DNA from: Arthrospiribacter ruber
GTDB lineage: Bacteria > Bacteroidota > Bacteroidia > Cytophagales > Cyclobacteriaceae
Assembly: GCF_019343195.1 (NCBI RefSeq)
Contig: NZ_RPHB01000005.1
Coordinates: forward strand, 423,690 to 487,689
Direction: 5' to 3'
DNA length: 64,000 bases
This document shows positions 15,760-25,079 of the stretch, piece after piece. The notes beneath the pieces are model-generated. The model saw only the letters and a program-made list of their open reading frames with translations, did not search any database and was not told the DNA's origin. The translations under genes and the position numbers were made by a program. How positions within the stretch are numbered: the first letter of the stretch is position 1; each line of letters opens with the position of its first letter.

Positions 15760-17799
15760 ATGAGGGAATCAGTCTCGATCTCCACAAAAAATTGCAACCC
15801 GAAAACAGCCGGATTGGCATGCTCAGCAATTTTTATCATACTTTTTTTATTACAACCTCTTAAAGCTACGGCCAAGCAAAGTCTGGATAGCTTGGACACC
15901 TATATTTATCAGGAAAAGTCCTCTGAAAAAAGACTGGAACTGATTTTCAAGCTTCTGGACAAAAATTACAATACTGCAATAATTCTTCAGCTCAGTGAAA
16001 AAGCCATACAGCTTTCAGATTCACTTCGCAACAGAGAGAAAAAAGCGCTCGCACTTGAAAGATCAGGGATGGCTTATAATGCATACGGAGATCATTTTAA
16101 AGCCTCCGAAAGACTAAACGAATCTCTTGAAATGTATCAGTCCTTGGGCAACCTTGATGGAGTAAACGCCGCGAAGAGGTCTCTGGGTGAAACCTATAGA
16201 GCGGCAAGAAACTATCCTTTAGCCATGAAATCTCTACAGGAATCGCTTGATTATTTTTTAGAAAAAAAAGATAGTGTGATGTTGGCCCGAATTTATAATA
16301 GAATGGCTGCAACTCTATTTGAAATAATTTTTTTGGAAACAGAAGGTGTGGAAGTGAAAAAGGAATTTAGAGAACCCGACTCAAAAACTTCTCTGATGTT
16401 TGACAAAGATCCGGCCTGGAAACAGTATAAGGATTCTTTGATGAATTATATCCATCTGGCCAATGAGCTTGCCATAAGCAAACAAAGGTATGATCTGGTA
16501 ATTTCTACTGAAATCATACATGCAGCTTATTTTACCTATACCGCTCAATATGAAGAAGCAGTAAGAAGGTTTCAGGGAATTATTGAAATCATCGAAGATA
16601 GCGGCTTATATGAAGACCTGCCTTTGGTTTTTTATAATCTTGCCATGCTTCACCTCCCCAATTACCTAAACCAACCTGAAACTTCAATGGAATTTGCAAA
16701 AATGGCTATAGAAGAATCCAGAAATTTAGACATAAAGGCCTATGAATATATGGGATTCAATGTACTTCACCAAGCTTACGCAGCCCAGGGAGAATACCAG
16801 AATGCGTACGAAAGTGTCCTTGAGGTCCTTGAAAATCTGAAAATTTTCACTGCTGATGAATTGGAAATAAAACTCAAAACCCAGGAAATAGAGTACAAAT
16901 TGGCTCAAAATGAAATAGAATTGAGAAGTAGGAGAAACCAGCTTTGGATAGTCTGGATAGCTACCTTTCTTATTGTATTAAGTTTCAGTGGCTTTACATA
17001 TATCCTCAACAGAAGAAACAAAAAAAAGCAGGCTCTAATGGAAGAACTGAACAGGAAAAACCTTATGATTTCAGAGCAAAATCAAGAGCTGGAAAAAATC
17101 AATGCAGAAAAAGATAAGTTTTTCGGTATCATAGCGCATGACTTAAGAGGGCCGTTTGCCACCATAATCGGATTCAGTAAGATACTTGAGGATGAAGTGC
17201 AAAACCAAAATTATGCTGAAATTGGAAAAACCTCTAAGTTGATTTCAGAATCGGCAGAAAAAGCCATGAACCTACTCACTAACCTGATGCATTGGACCCT
17301 ATCCAAAACCAAAAGGTTGGACTATTATCCTGAAACCATCAATCTCAACCAATTGGTAAGAGAAAACATTTCTTTACTATCCGAAACCGCCAAGCAAAAA
17401 AGAATAGACCTCCAACAGGATATATTGGAAAATATTCAGGTTTTTACGGACCGAAATATGCTGAATACCGTTTTCAGAAATCTGATTTCCAATGCGCTGA
17501 AATTTACCCGACCAGGAGGTGCAGTGTCAGTCATGGCGGTGGAAAGGACAAATGATGTGTTGATTCTAGTCAAAGACAATGGAATCGGCATGGACAGTAA
17601 GGAGGCTGCTACTATATTCAATCTGGACAGAAAAACAGGAAGGAAAGGAACCGGTGGAGAACCCAGTACTGGTTTAGGTCTGATTCTTTGTAAAGAATTT
17701 ATAGAATTAATGGGAGGGAAAATTTGGATTGAATCACAGGAAGAAAAAGGAACTATTGTTTATTTCTCACTTCCTTTGGAAAAGATTAATTTTTCTTAA
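15760..17799 (+). CDS. TPR-containing membrane sensor histidine kinase
   Basis: A 679-residue kinase. A signal or anchor segment lies at about 18-36, then a periplasmic TPR array to about residue 370 (repeats such as ALERSGMAYNAYGDHFKASERL). A membrane helix follows at about 388-411 (LWIVWIATFLIVLSFSGF), then a short coiled coil. HisKA has phosphoacceptor His460 in IIAHDLRGPFA; HATPase has NLISNALKFTRPGG, DNGIGMDSKEA and STGLGLILCKEF. This is the common Bacteroidota TPR kinase design, where the TPRs may sense a periplasmic protein or ligand. No response regulator is adjacent, so its partner is elsewhere or among the receivers at 11-14 kb. Confidence 0.9.
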   Translation: MRESVSISTKNCNPKTAGLACSAIFIILFLLQPLKATAKQSLDSLDTYIYQEKSSEKRLELIFKLLDKNYNTAIILQLSEKAIQLSDSLRNREKKALALERSGMAYNAYGDHFKASERLNESLEMYQSLGNLDGVNAAKRSLGETYRAARNYPLAMKSLQESLDYFLEKKDSVMLARIYNRMAATLFEIIFLETEGVEVKKEFREPDSKTSLMFDKDPAWKQYKDSLMNYIHLANELAISKQRYDLVISTEIIHAAYFTYTAQYEEAVRRFQGIIEIIEDSGLYEDLPLVFYNLAMLHLPNYLNQPETSMEFAKMAIEESRNLDIKAYEYMGFNVLHQAYAAQGEYQNAYESVLEVLENLKIFTADELEIKLKTQEIEYKLAQNEIELRSRRNQLWIVWIATFLIVLSFSGFTYILNRRNKKKQALMEELNRKNLMISEQNQELEKINAEKDKFFGIIAHDLRGPFATIIGFSKILEDEVQNQNYAEIGKTSKLISESAEKAMNLLTNLMHWTLSKTKRLDYYPETINLNQLVRENISLLSETAKQKRIDLQQDILENIQVFTDRNMLNTVFRNLISNALKFTRPGGAVSVMAVERTNDVLILVKDNGIGMDSKEAATIFNLDRKTGRKGTGGEPSTGLGLILCKEFIELMGGKIWIESQEEKGTIVYFSLPLEKINFS

Positions 17800-17912
17800 T
17801 TAAAGAACTCCAGGAAGATAAAATTCAGAAAATCAAAAGTCCCTCTGATGCCATCAGCTATATTTTGAGCGCTTCCTAAAACTATGGATTGAATTTGGGG
17901 GTTATAATTCAA

Positions 17913-19001
17913 ATGAAAAGAATCTTAGGCCTTTCTTTCGCAATTGCATTACCTGTTTTTATCTGGACTATGGCCATCAATAACAATAATGAAAAAATGA
18001 CTTTTGTCTCCAATAATGACTTGGAAACCATAGCCCCTTCGGACGAATGGCCGGGCACTCCAAAGAACCCTAATGGAAAGTTCGAAAACCTTTATCATCC
18101 CTTTGAATCCAGTTTTGGTGATTTGTTAAAGTGGCAAACCAGTAAAAACCCCTACAAAGAAGCCAAAGAAAGGGAAAACAGAAAGCTTGTAGTTGATTTT
18201 GATCCGGCTACCCTGAGCGGAAAGGGTGATTACCTGATTTGGCTTGGCCATGCGAGTTATTTGATCAGACTGTCCGGTATAACCACTCTGATTGACCCTA
18301 TCTTGATGGACAATATGTTTTTGAAAAGAGACAGCGAACTTCCATTTCCTTTGGAAGACTTTCCTCCAGTAGATTACATATTGATTTCCCACAATCACAG
18401 GGATCATTGTGACAAGCAGAGTATTGAGTTTCTTTCAGGAAAGTATCCCAGGGCAGTGTTTCTAACTGGCTTAGGTGTAGGAAAGGTAATCCGCTCTTGG
18501 ACAGATGGGCAGGAAATTCAAGAGGCAGGTTGGTTTCAAAGGTTTCAAACAGGAAATGACAGTCCCAACATCACCTTTGTTCCAAGTAGACATTGGTCCA
18601 GAAGATGGCTTTGGGACGACAACAAAAGCCTATGGGGTGGTTTTTTTATTGAGGAAAGGGGAAGGAAAATTTATTTCATGGGTGATTCGGGTAAAGGTCC
18701 CCATTTCGAAGATATCAAGAATGCACTGGGCACCCCTGACTTTTGTCTGATGGGAGTGGGAGCCTTCCGGCCCGAGTGGTTCATGCATCAATCTCATATC
18801 AGCCCCACAGATGCCATTGATGCTTTTAATCTTTTGGGAGGAAAGTATTTTATTCCAATGCACTTTGGTACTTTTGACCTTTCGGATGAGCCCAGGATGG
18901 AACCTTGGGACATCCTGATAGATAACAGGGAAAAAATCGAGGGTCTTTTGATAGAACCGGTTATCGGACAAAATCTTCTTTTAGCAGAGGAGTTAAACTA
19001 A
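17913..19001 (+). CDS. MBL-fold metallo-hydrolase, NAPE-PLD/UlaG-like
   Basis: A 362-residue protein. An in-frame TTG exists at 17889, but the ATG at 17913 begins a good signal or anchor sequence (MKRILGLSFAIALPVF) and is preferred. The metal site is SHNHRDHCD, preceded by WLGHASYLIRLSGITTLIDP; further metal-site regions are PSRHWSRRWLWDD, YFMGDSGKG and IPMHFGTFDLSD. The WSRR and HFGTF blocks resemble N-acylphosphatidylethanolamine phospholipase D, a zinc phosphodiesterase. The substrate in bacteria of this type is not established. The protein is probably periplasmic or membrane-attached. It is separated from the HAD gene by only 54 bp. Confidence 0.87.
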   Translation: MKRILGLSFAIALPVFIWTMAINNNNEKMTFVSNNDLETIAPSDEWPGTPKNPNGKFENLYHPFESSFGDLLKWQTSKNPYKEAKERENRKLVVDFDPATLSGKGDYLIWLGHASYLIRLSGITTLIDPILMDNMFLKRDSELPFPLEDFPPVDYILISHNHRDHCDKQSIEFLSGKYPRAVFLTGLGVGKVIRSWTDGQEIQEAGWFQRFQTGNDSPNITFVPSRHWSRRWLWDDNKSLWGGFFIEERGRKIYFMGDSGKGPHFEDIKNALGTPDFCLMGVGAFRPEWFMHQSHISPTDAIDAFNLLGGKYFIPMHFGTFDLSDEPRMEPWDILIDNREKIEGLLIEPVIGQNLLLAEELN

Positions 19002-19055
19002 TCCCTTTCTTTATTCACTCCGTACATTAAAAACAACGAATAAATCCAATCTTAA

Positions 19056-19775
19056 ATGAAGCATATTAGAGTAATTGCCTTTGATGCAGATGACACCTTA
19101 TGGATAAATGAACCCTACTTCCGGGAGGCAGAAGAGAAATTCTGCGAAATGATAAAGGAATACCTACCGAAGGAAGAAGCCTACAGGGAATTGTTTAAAA
19201 CTGAAGTCAATAACCTCCCCCTTTATGGATATGGTGTCAAAGGGTTTACCCTCAGTATGATAGAGGCCATCATGAACATCACCGAGATGAAAGGAGACTT
19301 GCATCTCGTAGAACAGGCCATGGCTATAGGCAGGGAAATACTCGGCAAACCTGTCACCCTTCTGGATGGGGTAGAACATACCCTGAAGTTGCTCAATGGT
19401 GACTACAGGATAGTCATGGCTACCAAGGGAGACTTGTTGGATCAGGAGAGAAAACTTTTGAAATCAGGTCTGGCGAAGCATTTTCACCATATAGAAATCA
19501 TGAGCAATAAGCACAAAGAAGACTACCAGAAACTGATAAGACACTTAGACTGTCAGCCTTCAGAGTTTTTAATGGTTGGCAATTCTTTGAAGTCCGATAT
19601 AGTACCTGTTTTGCAAGCGGGCGGTTCTGCTGTGCATGTCCCTTACCACACTACCTGGGAACATGAGACCATTGACTATCAGATAGAGCATGAGAATTAC
19701 TTTCAAGTTGAAAACTTAGGAGAACTTATCCCAATGCTCAAAGGGGAAAACTGTCTGACAGACGGCGAAGCATGA
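19056..19775 (+). CDS. HAD-superfamily hydrolase
   Basis: A 239-residue cytoplasmic phosphatase-like protein. Motif I is FDADDTLW with the nucleophile and acid Asp pair (Asp10, Asp12), motif II is VMATKGD, motif III Lys is in HKEDYQK, and motif IV is VGNSLKSDIVP. The helical cap between motifs I and II marks subclass I HAD, like beta-phosphoglucomutase or 2-haloacid dehalogenase and YjjG-type nucleotidases. Actual substrate unknown; a phosphate monoester is most likely. A strong terminator follows directly. Confidence 0.88.
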   Translation: MKHIRVIAFDADDTLWINEPYFREAEEKFCEMIKEYLPKEEAYRELFKTEVNNLPLYGYGVKGFTLSMIEAIMNITEMKGDLHLVEQAMAIGREILGKPVTLLDGVEHTLKLLNGDYRIVMATKGDLLDQERKLLKSGLAKHFHHIEIMSNKHKEDYQKLIRHLDCQPSEFLMVGNSLKSDIVPVLQAGGSAVHVPYHTTWEHETIDYQIEHENYFQVENLGELIPMLKGENCLTDGEA

Positions 19776-19783
19776 TCCTGGCA

Positions 19784-19828
19784 AAAATGACCCATTAGTA
19801 AACTTTCCTTTGGGTCATTTTATTTTTT
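19784..19828 (+). terminator. Strong rho-independent terminator after the HAD gene
   Basis: AAAATGACCCA (19784-19794) and TGGGTCATTTT (19811-19821) form an 11-bp perfect stem, followed by ATTTTTT. It lies 9 nt after the HAD stop and isolates the ThuA pair from upstream transcription. Confidence 0.85.
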
Positions 19829-19844
19829 GGGCTATTTTTCAATT

Positions 19845-20582
19845 ATGAAAAAAATCCTGCTGCTCTTTTGCCTATGTTTACTTTCCTGCACCATTCAAAG
19901 CCAGCAGGTATTGATTTATACCCACAATGGAGAAGGATATGTACATGACAATTTAACAGCCAGTACAAAAGCGCTTTTGAAAATCGGAAAAGAAAATGGC
20001 CTCCAAATGTCTGTAAGTGATGATCCTGAATTTTTTACTGAAAGTAAGCTCAAAAATCTGGATCTGATCATCTTCAACAACACCAATAACGAAGCTTTCT
20101 ATTCCGATGCACAAAGAGAAGCCTTTCGAAGCTTCATAGAAAATGGAGGTGCTTTTGTCGGCATACATATCAGTACAGGATCCGAGAGGAACTGGCCATG
20201 GTTTTGGAAAATGCAGGGAGGGAAATTCAGGAGTCATCCGGAATTTCAGGCTTTTGACATTCACGTAATTGATGACAGCCACCCATCCACTGCCTTTTTG
20301 GACAAGGTCTGGAAGTGGGAAGACGAATGTTATTATTTTGACCACTTCAATCCTGCTATCAATATTCTTTTGGCTGCTGACCTACAAACCATTGAAGACG
20401 ATAAAAAAGAAGACTATCCTGGAACGGTATTCGGTGAATTTACCCCTTTGGCATGGTATCATCACTTTGGAAAGGCCAGAATATTTTATACTGCATTAGG
20501 GCATGATATCAAACATTATCAAAACTCTGAATTTCTAAAACACTTGGAAGAGGGAATCAAATGGACATTGAAAAATGAATAA
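19845..20582 (+). CDS. ThuA-domain protein, exported
   Basis: A 245-residue protein starting at the ATG at 19845 rather than an in-frame TTG at 19827, since this ATG gives a clean signal peptide; LLSC (Cys15) is a plausible lipobox. The rest is a ThuA/trehalose-utilisation fold, related to class I glutamine amidotransferases (VLIYTHNGEGYVHD, LIIFNNTNNE, FVENGGAFVGIH-like region, and AWYHHFGKARIFYTALGHD near the end). ThuA proteins are found beside sugar dehydrogenases and may modify or bind oxidised sugars. The stop lies 8 nt inside the next gene, so the two are translationally coupled. Confidence 0.87.
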   Translation: MKKILLLFCLCLLSCTIQSQQVLIYTHNGEGYVHDNLTASTKALLKIGKENGLQMSVSDDPEFFTESKLKNLDLIIFNNTNNEAFYSDAQREAFRSFIENGGAFVGIHISTGSERNWPWFWKMQGGKFRSHPEFQAFDIHVIDDSHPSTAFLDKVWKWEDECYYFDHFNPAINILLAADLQTIEDDKKEDYPGTVFGEFTPLAWYHHFGKARIFYTALGHDIKHYQNSEFLKHLEEGIKWTLKNE

Positions 20583-22161
20583 GTATTGGATTTACTTCAT
20601 TGTATTCTTTTGTCTTTCCTGTAAGCAAGGTGAAAGAAAGGAGAATGTCATTGCCTACCTCAAACTTGAAAATGACATTCTTGAAATCAGCACTTTAGTA
20701 GACAGTCTCAACGTACCTTGGGATATAGAAACAGCAGAGTCAGGGGCAATCTGGTTTACTGAACTGGAAGGAAAAGTGTACCGCTATGACCTCAAGAAAC
20801 AGGAAAAACAACTCATGTTGGACATTCCGGATGTATTGGCAAAAAAATCCTATGGGCTTTTGGGCATGTGTGTGGATCCTGAAAGCAAACAGCTGTTTGT
20901 TCATTACACCTTTTCTATTCCCAGAGAAGGAAGAGAGGAATTGATCAGTTCCAGATTGGTCAAATATGATATAACTTCAGATGGGACAGGAAATCCTCAG
21001 ATACTTCTGGACAGTCTTCCCGGAGCTACTTTTCACAATGGATCGCGCTTGATCATAGGTCCTGACCGAAAACTCTATTTCTCACTTGGGGATGTTGGAA
21101 GAACTGACCTGGCTCAGGATCCGGATTTTTTGGGAGGAAAAATCCTCAGACTAAATCTCGATGGCAGCATTCCCCACGACAACCTCATTGAAAACAACCC
21201 CGTTTGGGCTATGGGACTGAGAAATCCGCAAGGAATGGTTTTTGGCAAAGGAGATAAATTATATGCTTCTGACCATGGTCCGCTCAATGACGATGAGGTA
21301 AACCTTATCGTCAAAGGGGGTAATTATGGATGGCCTGAGATACAGGGATTTGCAGATAGTGATAAAGAGAATGCCTATGCACAGCAACATAACACACTCG
21401 ATCCTTTAATTGCCTGGACCCCTACCATTGCTACTGCAGGGACTGCCTATATCGGTGAAGGCAAGATCCCGGATTGGGAAAACAGTCTGCTGCAGGCCAG
21501 CATGAAGGGCCGTTCCCTCCGTGTGCTTCAACTTGATGAAGAAGGAACCAAGGTTACAAAAGAAGGCATTTACCTTCAGAAGGTATTCGGAAGGATAAGA
21601 GACATAGAAGTGGATTCCAATGGGATGATCTATTTCAGCACCAGCAACCATGACTGGCACCCAAGATTCCAGCCTTGGCTTTACGATAGCCTTCCTGAGG
21701 TTCCGGACAGAATCATCATCATGAGACTTTTGCCCAGAGGCAGTAAGCTCATTGACAAGCTCCCTGTTTACGAAAGGGAAACAAAATCTATTGAGCTTTT
21801 GGATGAAAACTGGAGTTATGATGTACCGGATGATCTGGCCGAAGGGGCCCGGCTTTATACACAATACTGCCTCACTTGTCATGGACCTGAAGGAAAAGGT
21901 GCAGATGGTCTGATTCCACCGCTTGCCGGAACTTCTTGGGTGACGGGTGACAAAGGCCGCCTGATACGGGTAACTTTATTTGGAATATCTGATGAAATTG
22001 AGGTAGAAGGTGTTAAATATCAGCAGGAGATGCCAGCATTTGAACATCTGGGAGATGAAGAGGTGGCTGAAATCCTGACATTTATCAGAAATAGTTTTGG
22101 GAATAAGACATCTGCTGTGATCGCAGGAGAGGTGTTGGAAGAACGAAAATCGGCTAATTGA
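20575..22161 (+). CDS. PQQ-dependent sugar dehydrogenase with C-terminal cytochrome c domain (lipoprotein)
   Basis: A 528-residue lipoprotein (lipobox FFCLSC near residue 16). Residues about 40-400 form the six-bladed propeller of soluble aldose/glucose dehydrogenases (LNVPWDIETAESGAIWFTE, FHNGSRLIIGPDRKLYFSLG, NPQGMVFGKGDKLYASDHG, GGNYGWPEI), which oxidise sugars with PQQ. Residues about 415-520 are a class I cytochrome c with heme motif CLTCH at Cys432-His436 and a downstream Met in EMPAFEHLGDEEVAEIL. Electrons would pass from PQQ to heme and then to the respiratory chain. In many bacteria ThuA, dehydrogenase and cytochrome c are one polypeptide; here ThuA is a separate overlapping gene. 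Confidence 0.9.
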   Translation: MNKYWIYFIVFFCLSCKQGERKENVIAYLKLENDILEISTLVDSLNVPWDIETAESGAIWFTELEGKVYRYDLKKQEKQLMLDIPDVLAKKSYGLLGMCVDPESKQLFVHYTFSIPREGREELISSRLVKYDITSDGTGNPQILLDSLPGATFHNGSRLIIGPDRKLYFSLGDVGRTDLAQDPDFLGGKILRLNLDGSIPHDNLIENNPVWAMGLRNPQGMVFGKGDKLYASDHGPLNDDEVNLIVKGGNYGWPEIQGFADSDKENAYAQQHNTLDPLIAWTPTIATAGTAYIGEGKIPDWENSLLQASMKGRSLRVLQLDEEGTKVTKEGIYLQKVFGRIRDIEVDSNGMIYFSTSNHDWHPRFQPWLYDSLPEVPDRIIIMRLLPRGSKLIDKLPVYERETKSIELLDENWSYDVPDDLAEGARLYTQYCLTCHGPEGKGADGLIPPLAGTSWVTGDKGRLIRVTLFGISDEIEVEGVKYQQEMPAFEHLGDEEVAEILTFIRNSFGNKTSAVIAGEVLEERKSAN

Positions 22162-22172
22162 TTGGGGAGGTT

Positions 22173-22196
22173 TGCCGCTAAAAAATAACAGCGGCA
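22173..22196. terminator. GC-rich hairpin between convergent genes
   Basis: TGCCGCT and AGCGGCA pair around a 10-nt A-rich loop just after the sugar dehydrogenase stop. There is no T-run on either strand, so it may be a factor-dependent or weak bidirectional terminator. A second imperfect stem (GAAGGACGG with CCGTCTTTC) lies at 22236-22273. Confidence 0.4.
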
Positions 22197-22279
22197 GAAG
22201 TCCAGGTTTTCCCAAAAGTTGTGTTCACCCCCAAATGAAGGACGGAAGCTTTACTCTTTATTAACCGTCTTTCATAAGG

Positions 22280-22306
22280 ATATCCGACAAATCATGATTT
22301 GTTACC
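22280..22306. repeat. 27-bp motif, copy A, next to the CHAT gene stop
   Basis: ATATCCGACAA, a 7-nt variable centre, then TTTGTTACC. In this copy the centre makes a perfect 16-bp palindrome, ACAAATCATGATTTGT. The same 11 + 7 + 9 arrangement occurs at 26718, on the other side of the S8/CHAT operon. The motif directly touches the CHAT stop codon. Confidence 0.6.
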
Positions 22307-25078
22307 TCAGCTTTCTGTTATTTTTCTTCTTTTTATGAAAAGTAAAATGAATACAACCATCACCCCCAAAACAAGAGCTAGATAAAGGATTTTTGACCCA
22401 AAGCCTGAAGCTGGTTGCAAAACATCCGATCTGCCTACAAGAACCTGCCCTGCCCAGAAATAGGGTAAACTTTGGCCTTCTGAATTTTCCAAAAATTCCA
22501 ATTTAGCTTGTTGTAAGGCCACATCGCTAGGAAGGCCATCACTCAAAAATCTGTAAAACAACTCTGTGAGTTCATAAGTTGCCTGGTTTTCCACCTCCCA
22601 TAGCGTAGTGATGCTACTTGGAATACCGGCTGCGGCGAAGCCCCTTGCCAGGGAAAACACCCCTTCTCCCCTCACCAATTTACCTACACCGGTATTGCAT
22701 GCTGCCAATACAATCAAGTGTGCGGGTAATCCTCCCAAAAGCTGCAATTCCGAAAGTGGCAAAGATGTATCAAAGAAGTAAAGACGAGGCTCCTGTCCTT
22801 CTGTATCAGCTACTGCATGTGAATAAAGCTGAATGATGGAATGATCAGACAGGTGATCAAGAAAGTTCTGTTTGGTGGCACGCTCATGGGTGAGAAGGTT
22901 ATTTTTTGGGAAAAAGCCTTTGATTTTTTTTAGTGAAAGATCTGCGCCGGGAAGACTTGCCTGCTGAATGTCAATACTGTAATTTACTGGGGCTAGTCCA
23001 AATAGGGAATGCTTTTTATTACCCTTTTGGTTTTTGGCTAGAAAACCTGCTGAATAAGTATAACTCAAAGCCTGACTTTTCAACATAAAGGAATTGTCAT
23101 CAGACGAGTCTGTGATCAAAAACTCGAAAGGAAGGAAAAAAACATCTGGAGAAACCACTACCCTAGGGTATCCCTTGATTTCTTCAGGGATCAATTCCCT
23201 GTACAGACCATGAGAGGTATTTTTAAATGTTCCATAATCACTGTTGAGTTTGGATTTGTTGGACATCAGTTCCAGAAGCTGATTTGAACTTTCCTCCAGG
23301 TCTTTTGCTTTAATCTTTTTGAGTCCCGCTTTATCTTTTGCCGCAAATAAAACATAGCTGGCTTCTTCTCCCACAAAATAGGACAGGTAAGCCTGGTCTC
23401 TGGCCAACACTTCTTCCTGAAGCTGTTGCAATGAAAGGACGGAAGTATCGTATTTGTATTGATAATAGCTGGGGTATCTCTGTTCCAGTTCTTTGATGAA
23501 GGTTTCGTATTTTGATTGGGCCTCAAACCAGTCCACCTTTGCTTTCTGAAAATCCTCACTTTCAGATTCCTTCTCCAAAAGCACATTTTTTAAGGCTAAG
23601 GCATCGGTTTTTAATTCTTTCTCTTTATAAAGGTCATTTTCATTGATAAACCTTAAAGCTCCCATTTCGCTAAGTTGATCATTGAGCATCACAGCCCTGC
23701 TTTTTTCCATGAAGTAAAAAGCCCCTTCAAAGTCTTTCTTTATCATGGAAGCCTGAATTGCATTCTCATAAATGGGTTTTGTGTAGCCCCTCCAAAAAGC
23801 CTTAGTGCCTTCGGATTGTTGGTTCCACCTCATCAAATCAATTACCTGGTCATTAAGCCTATATAAGGCAAGAGCATGATCCAGAACTTGGGGTTGAAAC
23901 AATTCCATTTGAAACAGCTTTGACATTGTTTCCCCTTTATTTTTTAGGATCATGGCGACTTCATAATAGTTATCCGTCTCTCTAATTTGGGCAAGGGTGG
24001 GGCTTTGGTATTGATCATCAGGTTCAAACCCTTTCACGGCAATTTGCAGGGCCCTTTGAAAATACTCCATTGCCTCTTCATAGCGCCCCATTCGTGTGAA
24101 AGTAGCACCAATGTTATTGAGTGCTGACATATTTTGCCTTGAATCAGGATATGGCTCTAGATATTCTTTTGATTTGTAAAGATAAGTGAGGGCTTTCTGG
24201 TCATCTTTTTTTGCCCAAGTGTAATAAAGCTCATCCAGTGAAGTAAGCACACTTCCCAGATATCCCATTTTCAGGTACAAGTTTATAGCTTTGGAAAAAT
24301 AAGTTTCAGCTTCTTCGGGTCTGTTAACAGCTGCCAGATAAATGCCGTAAGTGTTGTAGGCAAAACCCAACAATTCTCCCGAAGCTAGTTCATTTTCAAA
24401 AATCCCGATGCTCTTTTGGAAAATTTCTTCTGCCTTTTCGATTTCTCCAAGCTCGAGCAGTGCTCTGCCTTTTTTTATTTTTAACAAAGTTTCCTGAATA
24501 GTGCCTTCCAGACCGTAAATTGCCCCAAGTGCATAATCCAATAAGTCCACCGTGCGCTGATATTCACCCTTATTAAAGCTGTAGACGGTTCTTCTGTCGA
24601 ATGAAATGTAGGCTGGGGAAAAAGTTTCTTCAGGGTATTTTTTGTGCAGGTTAAACGCACTGTCATAGTACGCTTCTGCTTTTTCTTGTAGTCCCAGTTC
24701 CTGATAGGCTATCCCAATATTACAGAAAGTGAAGGAGAGGTAATGCTCCTCGGCATGGGGAGCACCGGATTTATTGATGGCGATAGCTTCCTGCATCAGG
24801 CTGATGGCTTCTGAGAAATCACCCAAGATTCTTTTGTAATCAGCTATACGGTGAATGATTTTAGCATAAACCCCATCTTTTTGGTTATCCTTCAAAAACC
24901 GTTGACGGATTACCTCTACTTTTTCCAGCTTTTCAGACCAGGAAAGTGTAGGATCATTATTGACTTTGTTAACTTTATCCAACCAAAAAGCAGGTTCCTG
25001 CCCGGCCTGAGCCAGTGAGAAACCTGCTTTAAATTGAAAAATAAAAACAATAAATAATACGCTTCTTAGAAAGTCCAC
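22307..25078 (-). CDS. TPR-CHAT protein: caspase-like peptidase with C-terminal membrane anchor
   Basis: A 923-residue protein starting at a GTG; the next 22 residues form a signal peptide (FLRSVLFIVFIFQFKAGF), which supports this start. A TPR array spans about 60-420, then a helical linker and the CHAT domain at about 570-880. Its His/Cys dyad is visible as His754 in QLYSHAVAD and Cys794 in VLAACNTGVGKL; the family normally has ATHG and SACETG, so both residues are kept. A transmembrane helix lies at about 893-913 and the tail is basic (KRRKITES), placing the CHAT domain in the periplasm. The start is 1 nt from the stop of the subtilase gene, so the two proteases are made together. CHAT proteins elsewhere act as activated proteases; the target here is unknown. 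Confidence 0.88.
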   Translation of the reverse strand: MDFLRSVLFIVFIFQFKAGFSLAQAGQEPAFWLDKVNKVNNDPTLSWSEKLEKVEVIRQRFLKDNQKDGVYAKIIHRIADYKRILGDFSEAISLMQEAIAINKSGAPHAEEHYLSFTFCNIGIAYQELGLQEKAEAYYDSAFNLHKKYPEETFSPAYISFDRRTVYSFNKGEYQRTVDLLDYALGAIYGLEGTIQETLLKIKKGRALLELGEIEKAEEIFQKSIGIFENELASGELLGFAYNTYGIYLAAVNRPEEAETYFSKAINLYLKMGYLGSVLTSLDELYYTWAKKDDQKALTYLYKSKEYLEPYPDSRQNMSALNNIGATFTRMGRYEEAMEYFQRALQIAVKGFEPDDQYQSPTLAQIRETDNYYEVAMILKNKGETMSKLFQMELFQPQVLDHALALYRLNDQVIDLMRWNQQSEGTKAFWRGYTKPIYENAIQASMIKKDFEGAFYFMEKSRAVMLNDQLSEMGALRFINENDLYKEKELKTDALALKNVLLEKESESEDFQKAKVDWFEAQSKYETFIKELEQRYPSYYQYKYDTSVLSLQQLQEEVLARDQAYLSYFVGEEASYVLFAAKDKAGLKKIKAKDLEESSNQLLELMSNKSKLNSDYGTFKNTSHGLYRELIPEEIKGYPRVVVSPDVFFLPFEFLITDSSDDNSFMLKSQALSYTYSAGFLAKNQKGNKKHSLFGLAPVNYSIDIQQASLPGADLSLKKIKGFFPKNNLLTHERATKQNFLDHLSDHSIIQLYSHAVADTEGQEPRLYFFDTSLPLSELQLLGGLPAHLIVLAACNTGVGKLVRGEGVFSLARGFAAAGIPSSITTLWEVENQATYELTELFYRFLSDGLPSDVALQQAKLEFLENSEGQSLPYFWAGQVLVGRSDVLQPASGFGSKILYLALVLGVMVVFILLFIKRRKITES

Positions 25079-25079
25079 A

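Noticed and set aside
21406..21882. 158-codon open frame on the minus strand
   Set aside because: Antisense to the PQQ dehydrogenase and without family features.
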